The translations under genes were made by a program, and so were the position numbers. From JBOHTO01 sp050733695 (GTDB taxonomy: Bacteria > Gemmatimonadota > Gemmatimonadetes > Gemmatimonadales > Gemmatimonadaceae), in assembly GCA_050733695.1 (NCBI GenBank), contig JBOHTO010000148.1:1-64000 (forward strand): 64,000 bases of DNA. The letters are read 5' to 3'. This document shows, in pieces, positions 1 through 7,884 of the stretch. The notes beneath the pieces were generated by a model that worked only from the letters and a program-made list of their open reading frames with translations, had not been told where the DNA came from and did not search any database. Each line of letters opens with the position of its first letter. The stretch's first letter is position 1.

Positions 1-273
1 CACGACGTCTGTCTCGTTCTCCTCGATCTGATGATGCCGCATCTGAGCGGTCTGGACGTGCTGGCGGCGATGCGCAGCGATGACCGCTGGCGAGATCTTC
101 CGTGCATCGTGCTCACGGCCGCCGGACAGGACCAGCAGTATCAGAAGGCGATGGCGCTGGGCGCGAGCGATTTTCTCACGAAGCCGTTCAGCCCCAAGAA
201 GCTGTACGCGCGGGCTGCGGAGCTCACCGGGATCGGAGCGACAGGAGACGAAACGGGCGCGGAGGCGAAGTGA
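1..273 (+). CDS. Response regulator receiver domain, 5' end outside window
   Basis: The reading frame is open from base 1 and ends at TGA 271-273, so only the C-terminal part is visible. It matches a CheY-like receiver: an 'LLDLMMP' segment carries the likely phospho-accepting Asp (about residue 9 of the fragment), 'VLTAA' gives the conserved Thr, and 'TKPFSP' gives the conserved Lys of the beta5 region. No output domain follows the receiver before the stop, only a short acidic tail, so the protein is a single-domain regulator or has its output domain upstream. The stop overlaps the GTG start of the manC-like gene by 4 nt, suggesting translational coupling. The partner kinase is not visible. 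Confidence 0.85.
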   Translation, partial: HDVCLVLLDLMMPHLSGLDVLAAMRSDDRWRDLPCIVLTAAGQDQQYQKAMALGASDFLTKPFSPKKLYARAAELTGIGATGDETGAEAK

Positions 274-1322
274 GCGTCTGGGCCGTCGTACTCGCGGGCG
301 GGATCGGCTCGCGCTTCTGGCCACTCAGCACCCGGGAACGACCCAAGCAGCTCCTTCCGCTCGTGACCGGCGAACCGTTGCTCGGCGGCGCGCTGCGGCG
401 AGTGGTGAGGCTGGCAACGCCCGATCGCACGATCGTGCTCACGAACGCGTCGCTCGTCGAGGCGGTGGCGGCCGTGGCGCTCGAATACGGCGTGCCTCGC
501 GGCAACATCATCGCGGAACCGAAACCGGCTGGGACGGCGGCGGCGCTCGCATGGGCGGCGCTCGAGATCCAGCGCCGCGCCGGCTCCGGTTCACCCGTCA
601 TGGTCTCGGTGCATGCCGACTGGGCCATCGGCAACGAGGCGGCGTTCATTGCGGCGCTGGGCGAGGCGGCTCGCATCGCTGTCACCGCGCAGAAGCTCGT
701 CACCGTGGGCGTGGTTCCTTCCCGCCCGGATACCGGATTCGGATACATCGAACCGGGAGCGCCCGCTGGCGGACGTGCGCGCGAGGTGAAGCGGTTCGTG
801 GAAAAACCGGACCGTGACGCGGCACGCAGGATGTGCGCGGCCGGCTGCCTGTGGAACTCGGGAATCTTCGCGTGGCGCGTGCAGGACTTCCTTGCGGAAG
901 TGCGATTCCACACGCGCGAGCTGGATCGCGCCCTCGACGTCGCGTCACGCGAACCCGCGGACGCCGCGGCATTCTTTGCTGCTGCCGAGCCGGTGTCCGT
1001 GGACAGCGGCGTGCTCGAGCGCAGTTCGCGCGTGCTGGTGCTGCCAGGCGACTTCGGCTGGGACGACGTGGGGACGTGGGCTGCATTGCAACGTGTACTG
1101 CCGCTCGACGACGCAGGCAACGCCGTGCGCGGCAACGTGCATGCGCTGGAGTCCGGGCGGAACGTTGTACATGCAGAGAACGGCGCGATCGTGATGTACG
1201 GCGTCTCCGATCTCGTCGTGGTCGCGAGGGACGGGCTCACGCTGGTGACAACCGTCGAGCGGGCGGCCGATCTCAAGCGACTGGTCGAGTGGCTTCCCGC
1301 CGAGCTGCGAGAGCCGGCCTGA
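270..1322 (+). CDS. manC: Mannose-1-phosphate guanylyltransferase
   Basis: About 350 residues. The protein would make GDP-mannose from mannose-1-phosphate and GTP in the cytoplasm, feeding glycan or exopolysaccharide synthesis. The N-terminus carries the nucleotidyltransferase signature 'LAGGIGSRFWPLS' followed by 'RPKQLL', and 'FVEKPD' lies near residue 175, both typical of the GMP family. The length fits the short form without the C-terminal phosphomannose isomerase domain of bifunctional ManC. I chose the GTG at 270 because it overlaps the upstream stop as GTGA and puts the signature close to the N-terminus. The next gene begins at the last base of the stop codon. Confidence 0.9.
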   Translation: MSVWAVVLAGGIGSRFWPLSTRERPKQLLPLVTGEPLLGGALRRVVRLATPDRTIVLTNASLVEAVAAVALEYGVPRGNIIAEPKPAGTAAALAWAALEIQRRAGSGSPVMVSVHADWAIGNEAAFIAALGEAARIAVTAQKLVTVGVVPSRPDTGFGYIEPGAPAGGRAREVKRFVEKPDRDAARRMCAAGCLWNSGIFAWRVQDFLAEVRFHTRELDRALDVASREPADAAAFFAAAEPVSVDSGVLERSSRVLVLPGDFGWDDVGTWAALQRVLPLDDAGNAVRGNVHALESGRNVVHAENGAIVMYGVSDLVVVARDGLTLVTTVERAADLKRLVEWLPAELREPA

Positions 1323-2560
1323 TGCCGCTCTACCTGTACGACGACGCGCGCGCGGCCGCGTTGGAGCCGTTCGCGCTCACGCGGCCGGCCGGGGAACTGC
1401 GCACCGGCGCGCTGCTCATCCGCGAACGGTGGGAATACGCTCTGGGCGAACGCACGGAGGCTTTCATCGCCCGGCCCCATCTGGCCGACTTCGCGGAAGC
1501 TGGTGCACCGCCGGCGGCGAGGGAGATGATCCCGGCGGGATCCATCATCGTGAACTCGAGGCTCGCACCTGCGCTGGAACGCGCGTCTGCACGTGCGGCC
1601 GCCTGGATGTGCGACGGGCGAATCGCGGCCGTTCGCCTGGATCGCGACCTGTCACCGGATGAATGCGCATCCGGCGCAACGGATCTCGAGTCGCTCGCGC
1701 CGGCCAACGCGACCGCTGTCGAGCTGCGTGGCCACTGGCTGGACGAGAGCTGGCAGCTCATTGCGGTTCTGCCGGCGCAGCTCGCGGAGGACATCGCCGA
1801 ACTCGGACTGCGCATGCCGCATCTGAGGCCGGAGCACGCGATCATCATCGGTGACGGGCGTGTCTTCATCGAGCACGGAGTGCACATCGAACCGCAGGTG
1901 TGCTTCGACACGCGACCGGGGCCCGTGCTCGTGCGCAAGGGGGCGACAATCCAGTCGTTCAGCAGGATCACGGGGCCGTGCGTGATCGGCGAGGGATCCA
2001 TGATACTCGGAGCGCGCGTCACGACATCGTCGATCGGCGATCATTGCAGGATTGGCGGTGAGGTGAGCAGCACGATCGTCATTGGACATTCCAACAAGGC
2101 CCATGATGGTTTTCTGGGGCACTCCTGCCTTGGTCGCTGGGTGAACCTCGGTGCCGGGACGACCACGAGCAATCTCAAGAACACATACGGGCGTGTGTCG
2201 CTGCGAATGGCGGACGGTGACCGGCAGACGGGGTTGCAGCTTCTCGGCACGCTTTTCGGCGATCACGCCAAGACCGGCATCGGGCTGTGTCTGCGGACGG
2301 GGAGCATCGTGGGCGCGGGCGCCAACGTCTTCGGAAGCGGGATGCCGCCGAAGCGTGTGGCGCCCTTCTCCTGGGGCGAGAGTCAACCTTATGAGACGTA
2401 CGCGCTCGACCGATTTCTCATGGTCGCCGAGCGCATGATGCAGCGTCGCGACGTCGTGCTGAGCGACGGCGCGCGAAGGCAACTGGCAACGGCGCACGGA
2501 CTGGCGTCGCAGGAAGGCGGCGCCGGCTCCGCGCGACCGGCCGCGGAGGCGCGCGCTTGA
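1322..2560 (+). CDS. GlmU-like sugar nucleotidyl/acyltransferase family protein
   Basis: 412 residues starting at ATG 1322, which shares one base with the upstream stop. The N-terminal ~170 residues look like the degenerate nucleotidyltransferase half of the alternative GlmU family known from Bacteroidetes and relatives. The C-terminal half is a left-handed beta-helix with hexapeptide-type repeats ('IGEGSMILGA', 'IGDHCRIGGEV') and a conserved 'GHSCLGRWVNLGAGTTTSNL' segment. By family it may provide glucosamine-1-phosphate acetyltransferase and/or UDP-GlcNAc pyrophosphorylase activity, but the exact substrate cannot be read from the sequence. Its position after manC supports a role in nucleotide-sugar supply. 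Its end overlaps the next gene. Confidence 0.8.
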   Translation: MPLYLYDDARAAALEPFALTRPAGELRTGALLIRERWEYALGERTEAFIARPHLADFAEAGAPPAAREMIPAGSIIVNSRLAPALERASARAAAWMCDGRIAAVRLDRDLSPDECASGATDLESLAPANATAVELRGHWLDESWQLIAVLPAQLAEDIAELGLRMPHLRPEHAIIIGDGRVFIEHGVHIEPQVCFDTRPGPVLVRKGATIQSFSRITGPCVIGEGSMILGARVTTSSIGDHCRIGGEVSSTIVIGHSNKAHDGFLGHSCLGRWVNLGAGTTTSNLKNTYGRVSLRMADGDRQTGLQLLGTLFGDHAKTGIGLCLRTGSIVGAGANVFGSGMPPKRVAPFSWGESQPYETYALDRFLMVAERMMQRRDVVLSDGARRQLATAHGLASQEGGAGSARPAAEARA

Positions 2561-3378
2561 AACTCTGGTCGCTCGGTAGCGGGAGCAGGGGGAACGCGGT
2601 TCTGCTCGAGTGCGGCAGTTCGCGCGTTCTCATCGACGCGGGTTATCCGCCGCGCGTGCTCGCGCGGCGGCTCGCGCTGATCGATGTGGCGACGGCATCG
2701 ATCGAGGCCGTGGTCATCACGCATGAACACGACGACCATGTGCGCGGTGCGGCCGGGGCTGCGCGTCGCTGGGGCTGGGGCGTTCACGCGACGGCCGGCA
2801 CGATCGCGGCTTGCCGGCGCCTGCGCGGCACGGGTGCGCTGGCGCTCGCTGCGTCTCGCACGATCGGCTTTCACGATCTCGATATCGAGGCGATTCCGCT
2901 CTCGCACGATGCCGCTGAACCGATCGGGATTGTCGCGACCGAGCGTGCCACCGGAGCGCGCGCGGCAATCATCTACGACCTGGGTTGCGTCACGGACACC
3001 GTTCGCACGGCTCTCGGCGGAGTCGAACTGCTGATGCTCGAGTCCAACCATGACGACGGCATGCTGCGGGCAGGTCCGTATCCGTTCATTGTGCAGGAGC
3101 GGATCGCGAGCCGGAGAGGGCATCTGAGCAACCGCGATGCGGGGCTTGCAGCGGCCGAGTGCGCGCATGGCGGGCTGGGTCACATCGTACTCGCGCACCT
3201 GAGCGAGAAGTGCAACGATGCGGCGCTCGCGAGCGGGACAATGAGGAAGGCGCTCGCGAGGACGGCCTTTCGTGGAGCTGTCACGCCTGCTGTGCAGGAT
3301 TCGGTGGTGGGGCCGTTCAGCGTCGGCGCACGGGCTGGTGTTGGGCCGGTGAGCGTGCAATTCGCGCTTGCCCTGTAG
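2557..3378 (+). CDS. MBL-fold metallo-hydrolase, WalJ/YycJ-like
   Basis: 273 residues with a TTG start inside a TTGA overlap with the preceding gene. The metal-binding motif 'THEHDDHVRG' (HxHxDH) near residue 52 and the N-terminal 'LGSGSRGNA' are characteristic of the YycJ/WalJ branch of the metallo-beta-lactamase superfamily, predicted nucleases or phosphodiesterases linked in Firmicutes to cell-wall and DNA-repair phenotypes. Later metal ligands are suggested by the 'DLGCVTD' and 'ILAHLSEK' segments. The C-terminal ~40 residues look less conserved. Substrate unknown. It closes the short plus-strand operon. Confidence 0.8.
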   Translation: MKLWSLGSGSRGNAVLLECGSSRVLIDAGYPPRVLARRLALIDVATASIEAVVITHEHDDHVRGAAGAARRWGWGVHATAGTIAACRRLRGTGALALAASRTIGFHDLDIEAIPLSHDAAEPIGIVATERATGARAAIIYDLGCVTDTVRTALGGVELLMLESNHDDGMLRAGPYPFIVQERIASRRGHLSNRDAGLAAAECAHGGLGHIVLAHLSEKCNDAALASGTMRKALARTAFRGAVTPAVQDSVVGPFSVGARAGVGPVSVQFALAL

Positions 3379-3567
3379 GTCGAGAGTCCGGAAGCAGGCT
3401 CTACAACGCGGGAATGGTCAGCTTTGCGGGCATCCTGTCTGATCGGAGCTTCGCGAGATCAATGCGCACTCGTGTGGGAGCCAAGGACGCATTGCGCGCG
3501 CGATTTCACGGAGGCATGCTGATGCAGCACCCCTGAGCCCTTGACGGATCGATCGACGTCTACTGCG
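3379..3567 (+). other. Intergenic stretch, no recognised gene
   Basis: The stretch between the WalJ-like gene and the vapBC relic has only short open frames (for example 3414-3536) with no recognisable protein signature. I see no clear promoter, terminator or RNA. It marks the start of the accessory patch. Confidence 0.5.
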
Positions 3568-3719
3568 ATGACCGAAGTCACTCTCATCCTGCCGGATGAT
3601 CTCGCTCAGCAGGCGCGCCAGGCGATACCAACATCGTGGTGTCGGCGATCATGTGGGCGGCAGACCGCGCGCGATTCCCGGCGCCGCGCGGCGCGAGACT
3701 AAGGGTCGTCAGACAATAA
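3568..3719 (+). pseudogene. Collapsed VapB/VapC (PIN) toxin-antitoxin relic
   Basis: ATG 3568 opens an antitoxin-like N-terminus ('MTEVTLILPDDLAQQARQA'). After 19 codons the similarity jumps to another frame, where bases 3624-3659 read 'DTNIVVSAIMWA', the hallmark N-terminus of PIN-domain VapC toxins with its first catalytic Asp. The rest of the antitoxin and the rest of the toxin are missing, and both frames stop within about 100 nt (TAA at 3700 and 3717). This is best explained by an internal deletion joining the two gene starts. No functional product is expected. It lies directly beside the end of the decayed ISAzo13-type element. Confidence 0.6.
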
Positions 3720-3724
3720 CTGAC

Positions 3725-4655
3725 TCATTGAGATGACCTGCGTGCAGGGCGAATAATGTAGTTCCAGTCGCCGTGGAAGCGATCCGGGCGGAGCCGGACG
3801 TGCCGCAGTTGCTGGTCCGTGATGACGACGCCGCCCGGATACCGGCGGCGATCGAGTTCGGAGCGCACGCGGAGGCCAGTGTCGCTGCGCGTGGCGGCGA
3901 TGAGGCTGACAGTCGCGGCCAGGCTCACGAGGGGCTGGCCACGCCAGTTCAGGGCGATGTGCGAGAACAGGCCGTGTTCGATCCGATTCCACTTGCTCGT
4001 CCCGGGCGGGAAATACGTGACATGGATGGCGAGCCCGGTCCGGTTGGCGAACTGCTGCAGCTCTCATTTCCACAAGCGGACCCGCGGACCATTGCTGCCG
4101 CCCGCATCCGCGGTGATCAGCAGCGAGCGTGCGGCCGGATACGCTGCGCGTCCCATGCGCTGCGACCAGCGGCGGATCGCATTGACGGCGAAACTAGCGG
4201 TATCGTGATCGATCCCGACGCTCACCCAGCCTTCGTTGCGCGTCAGATCATAGACGCCGTAGGGGATCGCCTTCCCCTTCGCCGGAATAAGGAAGTCGTG
4301 CACGCGCACCGCCTCGGGATCGCCCTTCGGGCGCCAGGTGCGGCCCGCATTCCTGAAGTCGCCTACCAGCTCCTTCTTCTTCGTGTCCACCGAGATCGCC
4401 GGCTGCCAGGTCCGGAGAAACCGCCGCACCAGCGTGTTTCGGCTGCACCAGCGCATCGAGATCGGCCAGTAAACGCCGGATCATTCTCAATGCTGCGTTT
4501 CCGTCCGCCCCCCAGCCGGCGCACGCGCCCGGGGTCCAGCGGCTCGCCCGCCTCCACTTCCCGCAGCCCACGCTGAATCGTGGAGCGCGACACGCCAGTC
4601 GCCCGTTCGACCACGGCAATGCCGCCGTGGCCCAACGCCCGCGCTTCCGTCGCCG
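3725..4655 (-). pseudogene. Decayed ISAzo13-family transposase
   Basis: Three minus-strand segments together recall an ISAzo13-type transposase: N-terminal 'WAATEARALGHGGIAVV' and 'RATGVSRSTIQRGL' (about 4655-4480), the core 'ISVDTKKKELVGDF' through 'LLITADAGGSNG' (about 4420-4070), and the C-terminal 'FPPGTSKWNRIEH' through 'DRFHGDWNYIIRP' (about 4000-3735). The gene is dead. The N-terminal part changes frame near 4480, the 60-70 residues normally found before the DTKKKELVG motif are missing, and an in-frame TGA interrupts it at 4064-4066, where relatives continue into 'ELQ' (probably TGG to TGA). A GGGTCGTCAG-type sequence at 3704-3713 could be the remaining terminal repeat; the opposite end was not found. 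The 5' edge runs straight into a gyrB fragment. Confidence 0.8.
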
Positions 4656-4661
4656 CCCACA

Positions 4662-4844
4662 GAGATGAACGCCGAGCAGCTCTGGAAGACGACGATGGAC
4701 CCGGAGCGCCGTACGATCGTCAAGGTCACGATGGACGACGCGGCGCAGGCCGACCACGTCGTCCAGACGTTGATGGGCGACGACGTGGACCCGCGCCGTG
4801 AGTTCATTGAGGCGAACGCGAAGTTCGCGAGCAATCTGGTGAGG
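4662..4844 (+). pseudogene. Isolated gyrB (or parE) 3'-end fragment
   Basis: About 60 codons read 'EMNAEQLWKTTMDPERRT', then 'LMGDDVDPRREFIEANAKF', which is the conserved C-terminal TOPRIM/tail region of DNA gyrase subunit B. The preceding 'KGLG' of that motif and the rest of gyrB are absent. The fragment begins within a few bases of where the ISAzo13 transposase similarity ends on the opposite strand, and after 'NAKFASNL' the frame runs on into unrelated sequence rather than stopping. It cannot be a working subunit. It looks like the end of a gyrB copy carried here or left behind by a rearrangement. Confidence 0.75.
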
Positions 4845-4950
4845 CGGCGGGGCCACCCGCCCTCGCGAGCGCCATGCGTCCGACCCGTGGTTGCCGTCGC
4901 CCGGAGGGACATGCACTTTCCCCGGACGACATCCACACTCCGGAGGGGTC

Positions 4951-6738
4951 GTGGCGCGCTCCATCGATCGACGCGAGTTCGTGCGCGAGTCCGCCATCGC
5001 TGGCATCGGCCTCCTGCGGATCCCGGGCTGTGTCACGCGACCCGCAGTCCCGCCGCGGGTGGTCGCACGGCCCGCCAGCGCGCTGGTCGATCCCGACAGC
5101 CGCTTCTTCGCCACGGCGCGCGTCGAGACGTTCAGCCCCGTCGACACCGACAGCGGCGGCGATCTCTGGCCGTCGTGTTGGGCGGGCGACGGCTATCTCT
5201 ACACCGCCAACGGCGACGGACGCGGCTTCGGCCCACCGTCGGGCGACTCGGACACCGTGGTGAGCCGCATCAGCGGCACGCCGGAGACCGGGCTCACCGG
5301 CGAGGCGATCTCGCGCGGGGAGGCCGTCGCCAACGTCTGGGGCGAGGGCTACAATCGGAAGCCGACGGGCATGCTCGCCGTGGACGGCGACGGCGACGGG
5401 CAGGACGAGTTGTACATCGCGGTGCAGAACCTGAACGCCCGCCCCTGCCCCGCGTGCTTCAACGACGCGCCCACGGCCAGCATCTCCAAGTCGCTGGACC
5501 ACGGCCGTACCTGGCGGAAGACCGACGCGCCGATGTTCACCGACTACCGGTTCACGACGATCTTCTTCCTCGACTACGGGCAGAGCGGGCGCAACGTCGG
5601 TGTGCTCGGCCCCGAGGGCGCCCGCTACGTGTACGCCTACGGGCTCGATCACAACTGGCGCAGCCCCACCGACCCGGACCGCGCGCGGCCGACCGATCTC
5701 TACCTCGCCCGCGTGCCGCGCGACCGCATCCTGGAGCGCGCGGCGTGGGAATTCTTCGCCGGCCTCGGGGCGGGCGGGCAGCCGACCTGGAGCCCCGACC
5801 TCGAGCGGCGGCAGGCGGCGTTCCACGACGAGCGCACGGTCTATCCCGAGCTGCATTGCGGCGGTCGCCCGCAGGGCGACACCGCGACCAGCGTCGGCGT
5901 GATCTCGCAGGGGAGCGTGGTCTACAATGCCCCGCTCGACCGCTACATCTACACGTCATGGACGTGGTACACCTGGGAGTTCTACGAGGCGCCACAGCCG
6001 TGGGGCCCGTGGCAGCTCTTCCTGCGGAAGGACTTCGGCGCGCAGCCGTATCTCGGGGAATCCGATCACCCCACCTGCCCCGACCGCAACGAGGGCGGCT
6101 ACTGCACCACCATCCCCTCGAAGTTCATCAGCGCCGACGGCCGGACCATGTGGGTGCAGTCGGACAGCTGGGAGCGATGGGTCTACGCCTGCGGCACGCA
6201 GAACTACAACTTCTCGCTCCGCAAGCTGACGGTGGAGCCGTTCGTCGCCACGGAGGCCACCAACCGCCCCGATCCGACTGACAACCTGGCGCGCACCGGC
6301 GAGGGCGTCACGCCGATCGAGAAGAGCGCCGTGCGCGGCCGTGTGAGCTGCTACAACGACGGGGAGCGGACGCCGAGCGAGAGCAGCGAGGACTGCGACG
6401 CGCGCAAGCCGCTGGACTTCTGGGGCTACACGTGGACACGCCGCTACAACCTCGACCGCGTGGCCTACACGACCGGCCACGTGACGCCGGACGGGGGCTG
6501 GTTCGACAGCGTGGGCGGGGGGCTCCGCGTGCAGGTGCGGCAGGACTTCCGGTGGGTGGACGTCGCCGAGCTCGCCATCACGCCCGCCTATCCCTACGAC
6601 TGGCGGGCCGGCCCGGAGAAGCGCTACGAGCTGACGTTCCGGAGCACGTGGGGCGACGGGGTGCGGATCGTCGGGCCGCCTGGCGGTGTGGCGCGCTATA
6701 CGACGATCGCCGAGCTCGAGGTCTACTATGCCGGCTGA
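4951..6738 (+). CDS. Secreted DUF4185-like protein with C-terminal discoidin-like domain
   Basis: About 595 residues from GTG 4951, preceded by GGAGGGG at 4942-4948. The N-terminus ('DRREFVRESAIAGIG') resembles a twin-arginine signal and a Cys at about residue 26 could be lipidated, so the product is probably exported. The central ~370 residues, with 'GDGYLYTANGDGRGFG' and the calcium-loop-like 'VDGDGDGQDELYI', resemble DUF4185, a beta-propeller-like family annotated as possible secreted glycosyl hydrolase. The last ~120 residues ('GGWFDSVGGGLRVQVRQ' to 'IAELEVYY') look like an F5/8-type C (discoidin) carbohydrate-binding domain. It is the only intact gene in a patch of mobile-element debris. 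Substrate unknown; the domain names are from recall and were not searched. Confidence 0.7.
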   Translation: MARSIDRREFVRESAIAGIGLLRIPGCVTRPAVPPRVVARPASALVDPDSRFFATARVETFSPVDTDSGGDLWPSCWAGDGYLYTANGDGRGFGPPSGDSDTVVSRISGTPETGLTGEAISRGEAVANVWGEGYNRKPTGMLAVDGDGDGQDELYIAVQNLNARPCPACFNDAPTASISKSLDHGRTWRKTDAPMFTDYRFTTIFFLDYGQSGRNVGVLGPEGARYVYAYGLDHNWRSPTDPDRARPTDLYLARVPRDRILERAAWEFFAGLGAGGQPTWSPDLERRQAAFHDERTVYPELHCGGRPQGDTATSVGVISQGSVVYNAPLDRYIYTSWTWYTWEFYEAPQPWGPWQLFLRKDFGAQPYLGESDHPTCPDRNEGGYCTTIPSKFISADGRTMWVQSDSWERWVYACGTQNYNFSLRKLTVEPFVATEATNRPDPTDNLARTGEGVTPIEKSAVRGRVSCYNDGERTPSESSEDCDARKPLDFWGYTWTRRYNLDRVAYTTGHVTPDGGWFDSVGGGLRVQVRQDFRWVDVAELAITPAYPYDWRAGPEKRYELTFRSTWGDGVRIVGPPGGVARYTTIAELEVYYAG

Positions 6739-6831
6739 GGCGCGGCGCGACCGTGCAGCCCAGCGGCAACACCGTTCAGATAGGCGCTGCGGCGGTCTCC
6801 CAGGCTCGTTCTCCGCACCGGGAGGGCCCTA

Positions 6832-6966
6832 TGGCGATCCGGACCGCAGCAGCCGCAGGCGGGAGCATTCGCCTGACGGATTGCCTGAGCGCTGGCGTGC
6901 TGGCGAAGACCTTGGCCCTCACGGGCCAGGTCGAGCGCCGCGGCAGCCTGCTCCCGGCCTTAAACT
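6832..6966 (+). pseudogene. IS4-family-like transposase N-terminal scrap
   Basis: From ATG 6832 the translation 'GGSIRLTDCLSAGVLAKTL' followed by 'ERRGSLLPA' resembles the N-terminus of IS4-type transposases (pattern RLTD-LS-GVL-x-T, then ERxxLLPA). The similarity ends near 6966, with no catalytic core downstream. The match is short and this is a tentative call; it could instead be a chance open frame after the DUF4185-like gene. Confidence 0.4.
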
Positions 6967-7000
6967 GCACGGCCGACCCTTGGTGGGGGGGGTTTGGCCG

Positions 7001-7169
7001 ATGCCATGGCTGGGGGCATCACCAGTGGAACAGCGCGAACGCTGCATTGTCGGCGTCCGGCTTGGCCCACTGCACGCGGGCCGAGCTCGGCGCTCGCCAC
7101 ACCATCAGTAGGAAGACTGGTTACAAGTGGCTCGCCCGCTACGAGCGCGAAATGGTCATTCGAGACTGA
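7001..7169 (+). pseudogene. IS481-family transposase N-terminal scrap, frameshifted
   Basis: ATG 7001 reads 'MPWLGASPVEQRERCI', the typical start of IS481 transposases (MPWK-x(3-4)-EQR). The frame then shifts, and 'TISRKTGYKWLARYE', the helix-turn-helix of the same family, appears in another frame just before the TGA at 7167. Nothing of the DDE catalytic domain remains. It is a remnant and not expressed as a functional enzyme. Confidence 0.65.
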
Positions 7170-7537
7170 ACCTGCTCGAGCCCCACACTCCGAAAAGTGT
7201 TGCCAATCATCCCAAGTAACCCTGTTGCCTATGTTCCCGGTTGCTCACGCACGCGATCCCGGCCCCTGCCTCCAAGTGCGCTTGCACTTGACACGGGGCG
7301 CCGCTTCACAGAAGATGCGGGCGCCAGCGGCGACCGTCAGCCTCATCGGCTTAGGCGACCGCCACGCCTCGCCTCCTTCTGAGTCTCGCCGGATTCTGAA
7401 ATCGCTTCCTGTTAACGTCGTTCTGAAGCCATCGCACTTCTTCGAGAATCCGCGCGATTGTGTCCAGATACGGACCATGCGCCAGACAACTCGCCCTGCC
7501 AATAGAAGCTCCTTCAGGCAGGACAATGAGCCAGGAG
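7170..7537 (+). other. Intergenic region between IS debris and tRNA genes
   Basis: No coding signature is visible. Two similar motifs near 7199-7245 (TGTTGCC followed by ATCATCCC or TATGTTCCC) recall the terminal repeats of IS481-type elements and may be a leftover end, but I could not align a partner. The rest, up to the tRNA-Ser gene, shows no recognised feature. Confidence 0.35.
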
Positions 7538-7625
7538 CGGATGGGGTGGGATTCGAACCCACGGTACGCTTTTAACGTACACACACTTTCCAGGCGTGCG
7601 CCTTAAACCACTCGGCCACCCATCC
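7538..7625 (-). tRNA. tRNA-Ser (anticodon GGA)
   Basis: On the minus strand the sequence begins GGATGGGTGGCCGAGTGG and ends with CCCATCC plus discriminator G, giving a perfect 7-bp acceptor stem. The D-arm GCCGAGTGG, the long variable arm typical of class II serine tRNAs (GTACG/CGTAC stem) and the T-arm GTGGGTTCGAATCCCAC are all present. The anticodon loop carries GGA (plus-strand bases 7589-7591), so it reads UCC/UCU. CCA is not encoded. It borders the accessory patch, a common integration setting. Confidence 0.96.
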
Positions 7626-7667
7626 TGAGCGAAGATCGCGCGCCACGGATCTTCAGACATGCACCAG

Positions 7668-7757
7668 CGGACAGGGTGAGATTCGAACTCACGATACCGG
7701 GGTCACCGGTATGCCGGTTTTCGAGACCGGTGCCTTCAACCACTCGGCCACCTGTCC
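7668..7757 (-). tRNA. tRNA-Ser (anticodon CGA)
   Basis: The minus strand starts GGACAGGTGGCCGAGTGG and closes with CCCTGTCC plus discriminator G. A long variable arm (a hairpin of ATACCGG and CCGGTAT) and the T-arm GTGAGTTCGAATCTCAC fit serine tRNA. The loop reads CTCGAAA with anticodon CGA (plus bases 7721-7723), decoding UCG. CCA is not encoded. It lies 42 nt upstream of tRNA-Ser(GGA) and probably shares its transcript. Confidence 0.96.
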
Positions 7758-7796
7758 AGGTCAGCCGTTGAAATTAGCCAGGCCGTCCATTTGCGT

Positions 7797-7884
7797 CAAC
7801 GCATCAACGCGCCAACGCATCAACGCGCCAACGCACCAACGCACCAACGCACCAACGCATCAGCGCGACGACGCACCAGCGCTT
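7797..7884. repeat. 8-bp tandem repeat (CAACGCRY)n
   Basis: Eight near-identical octamers (CAACGCAT, CAACGCGC or CAACGCAC) run from 7797 to 7860, followed by three decayed copies to 7884. The decayed copies encode the last residues of TadA, and its TGA stop lies in the array. The unit is not a multiple of three. There are no spacers, so it is not a CRISPR array. Confidence 0.9.

Noticed and set aside
224..1480. Long minus-strand open frame opposite manC
   Set aside because: It is antisense to a clear manC and has Ser/Arg-rich composition with no family signature, a common shadow in GC-rich DNA.
4665..6281. A 538-residue protein starting with a GyrB tail
   Set aside because: After the gyrB fragment the frame is an out-of-frame reading of the secreted DUF4185-like gene.
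6432..7169. A 245-residue gene after the DUF4185-like gene
   Set aside because: It begins inside the DUF4185-like gene in another frame and then passes through IS4- and IS481-like scraps; it is a composite of remnants.
7797..7884. Possible CRISPR array
   Set aside because: The 8-bp units are contiguous with no spacers; it is a simple tandem repeat.
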